Shown one piece after another: positions 1 through 13,850 of a stretch of 64,000 nt of DNA; within the stretch, counting starts at the first letter, position 1; each line of letters starts with the position of its first letter. The notes beneath the pieces were generated by a model. It was not told the origin of the DNA, ran no database searches, and saw nothing but the letters and a program-made list of their open reading frames with translations. This DNA comes from Campylorhamphus procurvoides (lineage: Eukaryota; Chordata; Aves; Passeriformes; Dendrocolaptidae): assembly GCA_013396655.1 (NCBI GenBank), contig WBMV01007614.1, positions 43,765 through 107,764 on the forward strand, given 5' to 3'. Made by a program: the position numbers and the translations under genes.

Positions 1-689
1 ACTTCACTCTCTAGGCTGATTCTGTTCAAAGGCAATACACTATCGCTGCCCATTTGATTATGTAGACCCATGTCAAACAAAGCAACTGAATGGTTCTATT
101 GCAGCTATCATCTCTCTCCACTCGCAAGACAAGCACTTGATGAGTACATCACTGAATACCTGTCTCACAGAAAACACGAGTCTGCATACAAAAACACATG
201 CAGCATTTCTCATCAAAGTTGCAGAGCCAAAACAATGCAGAAGACCACTGCATGAGACTACCAGAATCCAAGGGTAGTCATTACTAACGCTAAAATTCTG
301 TTTGAAATTAAATTGCTTGTGTTTTAGAGAAGCTGAATTATGCGAGTGTCAATAGGGCATGAATGTGCTAGGAACCTTCCAGAAGTTAGAAATAAAATAT
401 TTGATTAGCTGTAGAATCTTTTCAAAATGCATTTATATCAAAGTTGCTCAAAAATACAAAAACTAAGAAATCATTACTGCATTACAAAGTTTGCATTTAA
501 TTTATCCAGGTCAAAAATCCTTCAAGAACAGATTTTCCATATTCCACCCCACACAAAGACACAAAATTCACAGGCATGACAATTTTTGAAACTTCTGTTT
601 ATGTAAAAAGCCCTCTGAATTGCACCACAATTAAAGCAAGAACCTCATAATTTTTAATATCAGATTTAATAACTGCAGCCTTGTCCTAT

Positions 690-1330
690 GTGGGTGTAAC
701 AAAAACCCTCTATGTAATTTCTGATGGACTGTTAATAATGGACGATTTGCACCAGCTGACCAGGGTACACCTGACCCTCAGGCTGCAAGCTGGGTGTTCA
801 AGAACCCTGCCAGACAGGGGAGTGTTTGCATCTTCCCACCAGTGATTCGACTGTGATAACTCCCCTCTGGGGAGGTATCAGTACCTTCACACCCAGACCA
901 AGGGGTCATGCTGGAATGGGCCATCAAAAATTCCAAAAATATCCTGTCACTCACAGAGTTAAATCACCTATTGTGAAATTCCCCGTCCTGGGAGAGGTAT
1001 TAGGCATTCCCACCTGAACCTGAGTGTATTTAATCTTGGCATTTGGAGGCTTCTGGTACCACTCATTGGATCCAGAGGAGGACCAGAACCTCAACAGGAC
1101 TGTGACTGCCACTCTTGACCAGACCGTGACCATCATCCTCACCAACAGGTTTTTCTTTCCTTTTACTTTTCATTCAGTGGGACCACATCATGTGTGCTGG
1201 GCTATACATCTGTTCTTTGAGGGTTAAAACCAATTTTATTCTGTATCATTGTATTTACTGTAATCTTTTTAGTAAATTGTAACACTGACTTATCTCTCTT
1301 AAGCTGGGTTCACTTTTACCGCCAGTTTAC
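690..1330 (+). mobile_element. LTR-like segment, probable endogenous retrovirus LTR
   Basis: A block of higher GC stands out in AT-rich intron. It starts near TGTAACAAAAACC and runs through a TATA-like TGTATTTAATC (about 1024) to a T-rich stretch with TTAGTAAATTGTAACACTGA near 1272. It ends with the CTTATCTCTCTT wording common at the 3' part of avian LTRs. No internal retroviral genes adjoin it, so if it is an LTR it is solo. The family is not identified and the ends are approximate. Confidence 0.4.
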
Positions 1331-4300
1331 CTTTAAACCAGCACAGCCTTTATAACTTGAGGGGCAGCTTCTTTTAAAAAGACAGACTAGGTCTGCAAGA
1401 TCAACCAACTAACAAGCAAATTTATCAACACTATTAAATAAAAAGATGAGGAAGCCCTGAAGGACTGCAAGGATCTTTCAGCCATAGCTACCAGAGGACC
1501 ATGGAAAATTTTAATCTCTTCTGGGCAGAAGATCCTAAAATAAGGAAGAAAAAGTGGAGATTTAAGATATATGTTTGAAAGGTGTGTCTTGGTATGCTCT
1601 CGGTCTAAGTTTAAGAAACTAATACTGAGATGATTTTATATTGAGTATATATTTTGAATATATATGCATGCACCACAGTGGCCATGGGATAACAGGTTAA
1701 AAGTTTTAATATAAACCTGCTGCCCTCCTGAAATACCATGGGGAAGTGCTTTATTTCAGAGGCAAATGATCTGTAGTGGAAAGACTAGAAAACTTTCCTT
1801 AGATTCTTCCTGTCAGTGACTTGGCCATCAGAAACTGATAGAGATTGCTAATGAGCTTCCATCTTTTAATTCTTGTAGACTCCATTTTGTTGGAATCAAA
1901 AAGTATGTGAGGGAAAGGACAAAAATACGGCAAAGCAAACCATTTTCTTGTTCTGCTGCTAATATTGCAATTATTGTCAGTAGAAGATCCTTACTGAAAT
2001 TCTCTAATTTAAGATTCTGCGTGATAACTTTATTTAGATTTAATGAGTAGTGCTGACTCTTTCTGATCACTTTGTAAACTGATAGGTGAAAAAACAAATA
2101 AACCCGAATATTCAATAATTTCCTAAAAAGACACCAGTGATATCAACTCTCTTTTATAGGATGTCCTCAACTGTTTGGTTTGGTTTATCTTTACAAGATT
2201 TTCAGGATTTAAAGATTATAAACAGGGCAACTATGAAACAGTCCTCTTTTAAACACACTATCATCATTCAATCAAGTCATATGAGGAGTTGCTGTTGACT
2301 ATTCTACCTATAAATGCATGAAACATTTTTACACTAACATACAGTACTTCCTTTTTTTAAAACAGATGATAGAGGACTGTTTGGTAACAAACACATACAA
2401 TTTTTAACAGCTATTGCAAAGAGGATTATGGTAATAAAAGCCCTGTAAGTATATCTGTGGTAAGTCCCTAACCCTCACGTGCAGAATCATATATGATTCC
2501 ATCAGGAAACTAACTGACTTGTCCAGAATTTGCCATTACCTGCTTTGAAAGGAAGAGAACAACATCCACCACGTTCAGAACACTTTGTACAAGTAACAGA
2601 ACTCAGTGCAGTTTCCTAAAACTAATGATTACTGTAGGAATTGCATTTTCAGTTTGAGAAGGCAACATGTGAAGGACAAACAGCTCTAGAGCAACAAAAA
2701 CCTGAATAAAAATAAAGGCAAAAAAAAAGACTGAATTTGGCAATTAATTGTGTGATTGCACCAGCCCTCTTGACAGCAGAGTTAGGGCATACCAAAACCA
2801 AAATAACTTCTGGAAAGTCAACAAAACAGAAATTAGCAAACAAATCAAAGAAAAATTGGCCTGTTTCCAATCAGAGATGCATAAAAGGCACACACATTCC
2901 CTGAACCCATACATATTTTAAGGCTTCAAAAGCAGCACTTTTTTCCTAAAAAACAGTATGCATTGCCAAGGAATTCATTGAGAAAATCAGCTACTTCAGC
3001 CTAATCAGGGAACACACGTGCAGAATCACTACTTAGTATCTCCTTTCTTACCAAACTCAATGAAAACCTGATTTTAAATGTGCCTGCTATAGCTTTAGAG
3101 AAAACCTCAAGAATTTTAATCTCCAGCTCTGGACCAAGACCGACACAGTCACATTTTAAAGGTACAACTATCCCAAACTCTCATTTTATTTCTGCATTAA
3201 AAAAATGTCCAATATATGGCTATTGTACTGAAGTCCTGTCTAAAACTTAAAAAAAATCTTTAGTGTATTTTGTACACAAAATTCCTTCTGATTTTGCATA
3301 AATTAAACTATTTCACTTTTAATACCCTACTTTTTTTTATTATTATTTTTTTGTTCAGGCTATTAATGAGACCATTCCTCATAGGAGATTAAATTCATTA
3401 CGCAGGCAGGTATTTCTTTGATACTAACTTGCTTGAATGCAGGTAAATATTTATCTACTATTGCCAAGAGTGATCAAACAGCAAAGGAACACTAAAATAG
3501 CAAGCGCAAAATTATATGTACACCTCCCTCAGTTCCTTAGATGTTTCACTCTTCTCAGGACCCCACATTCAGTGCTTCAGTAACCCATGTCTGCTTTCTC
3601 TTCACTGTTTCTTCTCTCTGTCTTCATTGCACAGGTCCTCATGCATCTTTTCCACAAACACTCTGCCTTTCTTTTTGTGTAGAGAAATGTCTGAAATCGA
3701 GTTAAAGATAGTTGCTCTCTGAGAGGCTTAGTCATATGACATAGCTTAATATTGTCTCATCTTTATTTGCTGCTTCTCTACCTACAATGGAGGATACATT
3801 CCCTATCTCAAAGTTTGAAATGCAGTCTACACCACTGGATTTGAATAAAAAGCTAAAAGTAAAATCCTGTGTAATTTGTCCACAACATTATTTGACCATG
3901 TCAACTTTCATTCAAAGCAGTGTAGCACCACAGTCAACTCAGACCATACATGCCAGTATCTCATCTAGCAAAATGAAAATTATCATTCTCTTACTCCCTG
4001 CAAACTCTATAACATAATATTTTTAAGCATAATATTTCTAACCGTTTTATTATCTTTTTGCAGATAGATTCCATATAGGGCATTCCATTTCAACACTTAC
4101 ATTTTTTTACTGTTTGTTACTGTCTATTGTCATCCTGATGTCACAACTGCTAAAAATGTCACCAAGCATTTATTTTTATAATCACAGAAGATTTTTTCCA
4201 AAGTCTGATATTTGTCATAAAGCTCTTAGTCTGTCTTTCACAGGTTTGGGGGTTTTTCATGATAAAAGTATTTTAATAATCCCACCACCTCCAAGTGACT

Positions 4301-7090
4301 TGCTTTGTAGTAACAGATACAACAGGTAGCTCCATGATGTGCACATTTTAAGTCAGGTATCCATGTTTTCACCCTGTACTTCTCAGAGGTTTTCTAGTAA
4401 TGGTTAAACCCTGCCTCTCTGAAGTAAACAAGTCTCTTTTCTCTACCCAGCATGAAACATGAATAAAATAGAGTAACCCTGACAGCCACCTCCTTCTTCT
4501 TTTGTCCACTCTGACTGATTGAAAAAACTCTTCCTCTTATACCCAGCAAGATCTAGCATATTATTTCTTTATCCTCTTTTTATCACCTCTTTAAAACTAT
4601 ACTTGCACCTTAGAGGAAATTGGAGATGCAGTGAAAACAGATGTAAGACTCGCTTCAAGCCCAGGTAGCACTCTTTACAGCTTATAAATCCATGCATTTT
4701 CTTCAGCAAAACTTCAACACAGCAAAAAGTCATCCCTAATTAGATATCTCACAGAAAAGAGAAATGTAACTGTGAATAATTTAGTGAAGGTTTTGCCAAA
4801 ATGCATTCTGTGTAGACTCCCTCAAATCCCACTACCCACTCTAATACCTATCCATCCCATAGTGCTCACAACACATTTAACAGCATCACGTAGCACAGTT
4901 TCACATTACAAAGTCATTGTAAATTCCAGCATTAAAATCACTTTGAAACTGCTTAGTAGAAATATTTATATATTTATATATATATGTAAAGAACATAAAA
5001 ACTAAAAAGTAACCTCATTTACTGGGAAATCCAGACATGAAGTACTAGAATTATTTTAACCAATTTTAATATTAAAACATATTTGACAAAAAATTAGATT
5101 ACAGTCTCTTTCAAAGACATTCAACAGACATATTAAATGCCATCTGTCTGGATGTTTTTCGTAAAATCTTGTCCAATCTTAGACTCTATATATCTTATAT
5201 CCCGATAAACAACTTAATGGTTTATACACTAAGCCAAGTATATCAATACCCTGTCATCATCTACATTAAAAAAAAGGGAGAAGACTATAGTGAAGGGGAT
5301 TTTGGGGGGGTTACTTTATTTTAACTTTCCCCCATAAGAGTAAATTTTTACAGACTTTCTCTCCCCTGATTTACTGGAAACAAATAAAAATTTATAAAGG
5401 TTACATTTCTTCTCTAAATGTATCATTCTTTATCCCACAGCATTTGTAACAATGCATCAAAATACCCAGACCTCTACATCTTCCTTATATCCTGCAATTG
5501 TTCTCAATCTATTTTGAAAAAGACACCAAATCACTGCATTTACTGTACTTTAGTAATACATTTAGTAGAAGTAACTTAAATACCTTGATTGGAATAGGTT
5601 GGAAAATCCAGACATAAGCACAATGAGAACAAGATTTTTTTTTTTTTTTATTTTTAATTCAGGTCTTTGCTGGACATTTCAAACTGGACTTCCCTCTAGA
5701 AGCAGTCACTGTTCTAGCTCCCTATGGGAAACCACCTTTACATTTACATAGATACATGGAAATCTATGAAACCATGGGTCAAAATTCTCCCCCAGAACCC
5801 CAAGCACAGGTGACGCCACATGACAAAGATAAGAGCAGCTGATTTTATTATTAAGATCTAGAAGTGAGTAACTGAACTGATAAGGCTGTTGAACATATGA
5901 GACCATATTACATACAGAGAACAAACAGAAAATCTTAACTGAAGTCTTTTGGCTACATTAGTCACAAATTTGCAAAAGAATGATGTAACTTATTTCACTC
6001 TAAGACTGTATGCAAGATCTTGTAATGAATCATATGAAAGTGCATTGTATCTAAAATTATAATACTTTTTTTGGTGTTAATATTGTATCTGAGTTAGGAA
6101 GTGACTATATGTATCCTCAGAGAGAGATGATACCTTCAAGGTGATTGATTCTATCTTTTCTCCCAACAATCTGAAAGTTGTTCTCACTTCAGGCAGAAAA
6201 ACAAACCTTAAAAACTGAGTAAAACCACAATAGCACTAAGGCCTTATATAAAGTTTTTTTTGTTGTTTTTTGGCAATAAAACATTTCAGAAAATTATTTC
6301 TCCTCTTTTTTTGTAAAGTATAGCAATATATTTTATTTTATTGTGGTTTTTATCCAAAAATCAATCCAGTGCAAGTTACACAGTTCGAGATGACTTTCAA
6401 GACTTAAGAGGAAGCCTATAGGAGGAAGACTTTTAAACCTTAATAATATTTAACTAGTAGCATATAAACATGGCTAGGATACATGAGCTCATTTATTCTA
6501 CAAGTAACAACTATACTTTACTTACTCTGGTGTAGTTACCTCAGGATATGGGTATATTTATTCATCATCATTCATAGAAGTCTTATCTACTGCTCTAAGT
6601 TAAACATTTTGAAGTGTGCATTTATATTTACAGTGTTTTCTTTCCAATCAAGAAAGTAAATAAATCTTTTGTCTTTCAAATCTATGATACTGTTATTCAA
6701 CCTTTCTTCTTCATTTTTAGATAATATGCCCCAGACTTCCAGAAAAACAAAGAGAAAATTGCAAATACGTGCTTGTCTCTACAATATGTTACACCTGAGC
6801 CACACTAGCAACACTAGTACCAACTGCAGGAGAGGTTTCCACTGAGGTGAATTCTGTAGATGGTCCCAGTAGATACAGAAGTTACCTGAATCAAAATAGT
6901 CTTCATACAAAGCTTTATCACTATATACAAAAGGAGACGAAAACAAACAAAACAAAACAAAAAACTACAGCAGAAACATTTGAGTTCCAGATTATGTCAG
7001 AGGCCAACAGAACCTGCATGGAAGAACACCACCAGAATGGTTTTTATTAGCTTGAATTCTGACAGTTCAATCAGAGAGTTAAAATGGTTG

Positions 7091-7128
7091 CTAAATAAAC
7101 AAATAAATAGAAAAATAAATAAATACAT
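7091..7128. repeat. (AAAT)n-rich simple repeat
   Basis: Imperfect AAATAAAC and AAATAAAT units lie immediately before the CR1 3' fragment. This could be the degenerated A/T-rich edge of that insertion, or an independent microsatellite. Confidence 0.6.
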
Positions 7129-7147
7129 TATGAGGACAGAGATAACC

Positions 7148-7215
7148 ACAGAATCACAGAACATGCCAGGTTGGAAGGGATCCACAAGGCTCACTGAGTC
7201 CAACTCCCAGCCCTG
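7148..7215 (-). mobile_element. CR1 LINE 3'-end fragment
   Basis: The plus strand reads as the reverse complement of a CR1 3'UTR: CACAGAATCACAGAACATGC, then GGTTGGAAGGGATCCACAAG and GAGTCCAACTCCCAGCCCTG. Only the last 70 or so bases of the element remain, the usual 5'-truncated state. Confidence 0.75.
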
Positions 7216-10200
7216 CAGGGTAGTAGTAGCACTTGGAAGTGGGCTTGATTTATGACAAGAAAGGCTGGGTGAGGGAGGTGGTGGTTTTAAGGGAACTGAA
7301 CCCTAACACTTAAAAGTCACCTTTTGGCCACTCACAATAGGTCACCTCCTAGTGCCAAAATGCAAAATTAATCTAGCAAGGGTAGAGAACTGACTTCCTC
7401 TTAAGAGTACCAGAATGCTGTTCACTTTTAAAGTCTTATTTATGCAAATGATATAAAAACAAGAATGCAATGACAGATAATTCACCTCAATTGCTTGGGC
7501 ATGCACTGACACCTGAACCATAATCTGGTACATATGACATCTGATTGAGCTCTAAATATTACACTGGAGATTCTGTCTTCTATCAAGGAAAAGTATCTTA
7601 AGCTGTCTGAGATGGTATAAGAGACTGGTGTTTCAGCAGCTGATTCAAACCCAAGGAGTCTATTTGGTGAACCTTAAATGTAGGAAAATAATTCCTCAGT
7701 TTAGATTCTATTTTCTTTAAACACCTGGAATGAAAATAATCTCTCCTTACAGGCAGTGACATTAATATATGGACAGAAATGTACCCAGTGACAGGAGTTT
7801 TTCCTCAGCAAATTGAGAGTAATTATAATCTGCATTCTAATAAAAAGTAAGGAAAGAAACTGTATTGATTTATTCAAAATTTTATATAAATTATATTCAA
7901 AAAGGTAAGTTTATTGTAAATTATTGACTTTTTCTATGAAAAAAAATCACCTCATTAGGTGAAAGCTGCTATAAAACAAAAACTTCTAAACATTCACCAA
8001 GTGTGGCAACTTGGTACATTTATTACTTTGACAAATGGAATTTCTGTGATATCTCTTAGGGAAACAAAAAAAAAGAAAAAAAAAGGAAGACTAGATTCCA
8101 CCATTTCTACTTATTCAGAGTTGCCAGAATGTACTTCAGGGTTCTAAATGTAATTCTATGGAATTCTCCCCTCCTTATTTAACCAAAACTGCATGTAAGG
8201 GGGGAAAAAAAAAAGCAGTAGTATTATTGGTTTGACTTTTATTTGATAAACAATGAAGCTTGCATGAGAGCTCTCTGTCAGAAACACATACATAATATTA
8301 TTCAGTTGTATTATAGCATCATACAGAAAAAAGTCAGGCTAGGTACAGCTGGAAGAGGTTCATGAGAATACACTCAGAATACACTACTCACAGATAACAA
8401 TATCACTTGTATATAACAGAGCTCAGACTTCAAGAACATAGGAACACCACCATATGAGATTTCAGATTACGGATTTACAACCAGATGCTCTACCAAAACA
8501 GGAAAGTACCAAACAACAGAATATTATTCTATTAGAACAGGTAAATATACAGTGACCATTACTATTTCCTTCTACTCCTGAAACTAATTATTACAATTCT
8601 TAATTCAAGATGTGACAGTACTAGAGATCTAGAACTGTGCTAGTTACTGCCCACTGGGTGACTGAAAATCTCCCATTAAACAATTAGATTTTAAAGTGGG
8701 AAATTTTAATAGCCACCCTTCCTAGGAAATTATGAGTTTGTGATTTAAGAACCAAGTAGGGGCAGTAAATTATGGCAGTAAGATGCAAAAATTAAAATAT
8801 AAGAAAAAATAAAAGAGAAAATTCCATGACAACTGTAAAGCTGAGAGTAACACTGTAATTATGAAGTACAATGTCAAATTGCAGAATGCTCTGAAGTGGT
8901 GTACTAACAATCCAGACAAGAAACGGAAAGCATGTTTGGTTCCCAAAATCTTGTAAGATTTCATCAGCAGACAAATCAATGATACAAGGTGTCTAATTAT
9001 GATCTCACAAGTAAAAACTTTAATTTGCACATTGTGAATTATCCTGATGTTGTTGCAGACTGGTATCAAACATGTCAACATACAGTGTCTAAAAAAAAAA
9101 AAGTTTAAAAATCTAACTAATAAAATAAGCTGATAAACCAATAACTCATAAGCTTATTCACATAGCTGTTTCTGACATTCTGTACTAAAACACTGCTCTA
9201 GGGGTAGGAAGATACTTTTTAAGCCTAGATCTTTAAATCACTCATGCACATTTAAAAAAAAAATAAGTGGTACAACTGCGTTGCATTCTCTTTTTTTCAA
9301 CAAACTAATATTTTATTTTACAAAAGCAACCTAGACATAATCCTCACTGAAAAAAAATATTACCTCAATAAATTATAGGAGGTGGAAAAGTTGTTTTTCT
9401 GCAATAAGTATAATTTCTTCTCTGATAAAATTATTAAAGCACTACATATTATCTCTCAATATATATTTCAGTATATTATTTGGATAACATAAGTTGGAGG
9501 TGGATACCTTCAAGACAATGACTCTCTTTTACCCAAATAAATCAGGATATTAAATAACTTTTCTTCCCTTTGAAACAGTCATAACTGCTCGAGGCTGCTG
9601 CAGCACAAAAACAAAATATCTTCACATAGGTTTTGAAACAGTCAAGCTGAAAATCTAAGCCAAAGTTTCATTTAACAGCCTGTCAGTTTTTTGATGTGAA
9701 GCTAATGAATGCAGTGGCAAACAAATCCATCAAACCTAACATCAAAACAACTGCACTTCATCCCACCAAAGGGAAAAATACAACCTGCAGGCCAGCACTT
9801 TGATCTAGCCTATCCACAGAAAACACGTTGCTAAGCAGCTACCACTAAAGAATGCATGAGTAATTACTGGCTTAATTTTATGAAAAAGAGCAATAATACT
9901 TAAATAACCCTAGTTCCAAGTAGAAAAGGTTGGTAGACTTCTCTCCTCAGGTTCTATGTATCAGCTAAACAACAAAAAGCTTTCCAGCACCAGCATCTGA
10001 AAACAAATCACGTCTTAAAAGAGCTGCAGTACAAAAGAATCATTACAATGACTAGTAAAATCACCTAGTGTGACACTATCCCTGAGAGAACGCAGTAAAA
10101 TTTACATACATTTACACTGACTGAAAGTCACCAAGTGGTTCCACAAAACAGACACATTAAGCGACAAGAGCACTATTCCAAAATGCCAGTACTTTCTCTG

Positions 10201-10277
10201 AAAACTTGTTAAAGTATGGACAAGGGATCACAGAGTTGTGAGAGACCCAGACACAAGATTTTGGAACAGCAACAAAC

Positions 10278-10822
10278 AGCTCGGATAGGATTAATTTTCT
10301 TCCTGGTAGCTGGTATAGTGCTGTGTTTTGGATTAAGTATGAGAATAATGTTGATAACACACTGATGTTTTGGGTTTGGCTCAGCAGCACTTATTCTAAA
10401 TCAAGGACTTCACTTTCCTGTGCTCTGATAGTGACCAAGTACACAGGAAGCTGGGAGGTAGCATGGCTGGGACACCTGACCCAAATGGGTAAAAGGGATA
10501 TTCCTCACCATAGAATGTTATGCCCAGTATATAAACTGGGTGGAGTTGGCTAGGAGGGGCTGATCATGGCTGTGAGATGAGTTTGGCATCAGTCAGCAGG
10601 TGGTGAGCAACCATTTATTTATCTTGGGTTTTATTCCTTTCTCTCTTCTTTTATCTAATTATAATAAATATATCATTATTATAATATTTTATTTCAATTA
10701 TTAAACTGTTCTTATCTCAGTCCATGAGGTTTAGCTTTTTTGGTTTTTTACAATTCTCCTCCCCATCTCACCATGGGTTGAGGGGAGTGAGAACATTTTG
10801 GGCTGGGTTAAAGCAAGACACA
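10278..10822 (+). mobile_element. Solo LTR of an avian ERVL-type endogenous retrovirus
   Basis: The segment has the familiar avian ERVL LTR wording: TTAATTTTCTTCCTGGTAGC, TGTGTTTTGGATTAAGTATG, then TATATAAACTGGG with a TATA box at 10528-10535. An AATAAA lies at 10663-10668 in an AT-rich stretch, followed by ATTAAACTGTTCTTATCTCA and an ending near GGGTTAAAGCAAGACACA. No gag, pol or env flanks it, so it is a solo LTR, in sense opposite to KDM4C. The terminal bases are decayed and no target-site duplication was established. The same family recurs at 60058. Confidence 0.8.
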
Positions 10823-13204
10823 GGAGAATGAGGGCATTAAAACAGTAATCAGGGAAAAATTGAAAGAAATAAAAGAAAAGAATCACAACTGTACAAAAAA
10901 GAATTAGAGAGCCCTAACCAAAATTGTTCGAGTCACCAGTATCTTGGACATTTCCTACACAGGACCTCCACCTCAATCCAACTGACTGTTCTGTGAGCTT
11001 CTGTTCTCCATCAAGTTTGGATGGGACCATGTGGTCCGGAAACCCTACACAAGGCCAGAGTGCTTTTTAGGGGGATTTCCTGTAACTAGGAACCGAATTA
11101 CCAGCATCTAAGTTTTTGAAATGTTTACAAAACAGCAGCAATTGGGGGAGCGGGGAAAGCGCACAGGATTTTATTCAAAATTTAAATCTGTTTCTGATTC
11201 CTGGTTCAAAATTAGAGCGCATAAAGTTCATTGATCCCTCCACCACAGTTACAATGTGGACAGGTGAAAATCATGACCAAGAACCCCAGTTTGGTACCTG
11301 GCATGAATGAAGGAAACATTAGATTCATTAGAAACAGCTATTACCAATTAGCAAAAATATAAAATTAATAAACAGAAGGTACACAGACCACCGTTGGTCC
11401 AACCCTGGAGCTAATAAGCATTAGGAATACAAGATATTTCTCAGACTAGGGAAGTATCTTTTATCCAACTGCTTCAGAAAGATTTTTAGATGTAGAAGAA
11501 TTATGAGTAAATATTTTTATTCACTAATTCCAATAACTGAACATCAACACTTTTCCAACATACAAGTTACCTACTCAACAAAACCTAAGTAGATACATAC
11601 AAAACATACAAGCTAATAGCCATAGACTCATCTGCTTTACTAAAAATAACAAAATCCACTGGAGTAAGGAAATTCAAAAACGTATTTCACAGAGCTACGC
11701 ATTTTCAAACTATTCAGGTAAATGTAGCTCCATTAGAAAAATTACAAAATTCACAGAAGACTGAAGAACTATGCTATCTGCCCCTATTTCGTACCATTTT
11801 TTTTCAACAATAAACAGCATTCAACAAATGAAAGGTACAGCACGAGGAAGATGATTAAGAGCATCTAAAGCTTAGAGTGCCTCACATCCTCATGGATCAT
11901 AACAACACAACTACAGCACTAGCAAGCTGAGCATTACCTCCCTTTGTTTCTCAAAGTCCTACCACATCCATACAGCAGCACTTCAGCATGCCTCTGCAAC
12001 ACATCCACTTGCCAGCATCTTCAGAAGACCATGACTGATTTGTTCCTTCCACCAGTATCTCCTGTTTCTCTTCCTGTGTGTTCCTCTGGAGCTGGGAGGT
12101 TTTTAGTATGCCTGTTATTTATCCAGTTCTGTTATTTTGAGGTGGAGTTTTTTGGTGTTTTTTTGGGGGGGAGAATTTTTAACATATTTTTTTTATTTCT
12201 GCCTATATTCTGTCCAACTTAATTTCGTGGAAAAGTGAGCTCAAAGAAGCAGCTGAGCTGTAGCAAAGAGCACACTGGAGGTGCCACCTGGTATTGCTTT
12301 TGGTATGTTGTCCTGAATGAATCTTACACAAATTCTAAAAAACAAGTTGGAGTATACATCCCTGCTCCCAGAGTTCAACTATTACACATAACTTGGGTTC
12401 ACTGAGTGAAATCAAGACTAAAAGTTTAGCATTTTTAAAGTCAGTAAACAATTTTTGATATTTGTATCCTTAGTCTCTGCTTGATCAAAGTTTCCAACAC
12501 CAAGAGTCAAAATTATCTTATTTAACATTTGTATGTGATTTCACAAATCTGTAACAATATTTCATATCATGCAGGAAAACAGCAGCATCACATAGCCTAA
12601 ATATTTACTACACCTTTAACAGAAATCGTTGCTGGAATGTTTTTTCCCCAAAATCAATGAAGAATATTGACTTACTTCAGAAATTTTTCTTCTTCTAAGA
12701 CAGAAATCCAGCTGTAAGCAATTAGAAACTATCCTATAAAACATACGTGTTTCTCTAGGAAGATAAATAGTCAGTCATTAGTATACAATATTCTCTAAGG
12801 AGAATATGGCAATGAACTGACCTAGATACTTCTGCATTTTGCTGACATAGGCAATTTCTACAGTACAATACAGGAGAACTAAGGGATCCAAAACATTCTT
12901 TTCAATTAAAATTCTTCCCCATTACATATCAAGAAAGAAAAGAAAAGTCAAACACAGTATCAGTAGTCTGAAGAATGACAAATGGGACTGCAAGGTTGCG
13001 TGGGTTCTTTTCTTTTAAATCAAATTACTACAACTGCAAATAAAACAAGCTAAAATACCAGTATTCTTTGGGTTCACAGAATTCTTACCTTTCTAATTAA
13101 TACTTTCAGGAAGTTTCCTAAGCTTGTGATAAACCTAATCAGCCATCCTCATGGTTTTGCAGAGAAATACCTGTGATACACTGGATTATTATACACATTA
13201 CTGG

Positions 13205-13850
13205 CTCAGACAAACTCCAGTGTGTGTGTGTGTGTGTGTGTCTGTGTGTGTCTGTGTGAGGAACAGGCCAACTCTCACAGAGGTGAGGTGATCCCTGTCC
13301 CACACCGCAGCTCCACGAGCCTCCTTAGCAGCCACAGTCCCTGGACACCCCCAAGCCCCTGGCACAGTGGGACTGTGGCCACAGGGCCAGAGCAACAAAA
13401 GCAGCGCCACGGGCTGGCCCTGCTGGTCCAACATGGACATGGGAGCGGGATTTGCACAGGACTCCAGGGGGGAGCTAGAATTTTCTCTTCTTCTCTCTCT
13501 GCTTTTTCTCCTGATCTCCTTTCGTGATACTTGGCTAACCTGAAGCTGGATGAGTTGGATTTTGCTAAGTTGTATGTTGATGCTTTGTGGAAAGTTCTCT
13601 TTTGGTTGAATGTTGCCCTTTAAACTTTTGCCAAGTACTCTTATTTTCTACAGTTGATCAGTAAAAGTACCTCCTGAGAAGAGAAGGCAGTGCCTTCACC
13701 TTTGCACTCTGTCTTAAGGTGTTAAAAGACCTGAAGGCTCTTCCAATAAATTTGGTGGACAAATTGTTGGAGCTGTGTACATTTTTACAGTTAAACCCCT
13801 TTGGCGAGCTTGTAACTCGGGTGCTGGGGTCTTACAACACCGTAATCAAG
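13205..13850 (+). mobile_element. GC-rich retroelement-derived segment, probable LTR
   Basis: A GC-rich block (13260-13480) is followed by a T-rich tract, AATAAA at about 13745, and an end reading GGCGAGCTTGTAACTCGGGT then GCTGGGGTCTTACAACA, wording typical of the 3' edge of some avian LTRs. It is unlike the surrounding AT-rich intron. The family is uncertain, and the start (next to the TG repeat) is a guess. Confidence 0.45.
13221..13258. repeat. (TG)n microsatellite
   Basis: Ten uninterrupted TG units (13221-13240) are followed by two further TG blocks separated by TC interruptions. The repeat is likely length-polymorphic. Confidence 0.95.

Noticed and set aside
8770..9141. 123-codon minus-strand ORF rich in Phe and Leu
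   Set aside because: Its composition is that of translated AT-rich DNA; it has no domain, no splice context and no conservation evidence.
13222..13527. ORF beginning with alternating Cys and Val
   Set aside because: The start is only the translated (TG)n microsatellite, and the rest lies in the LTR-like block.
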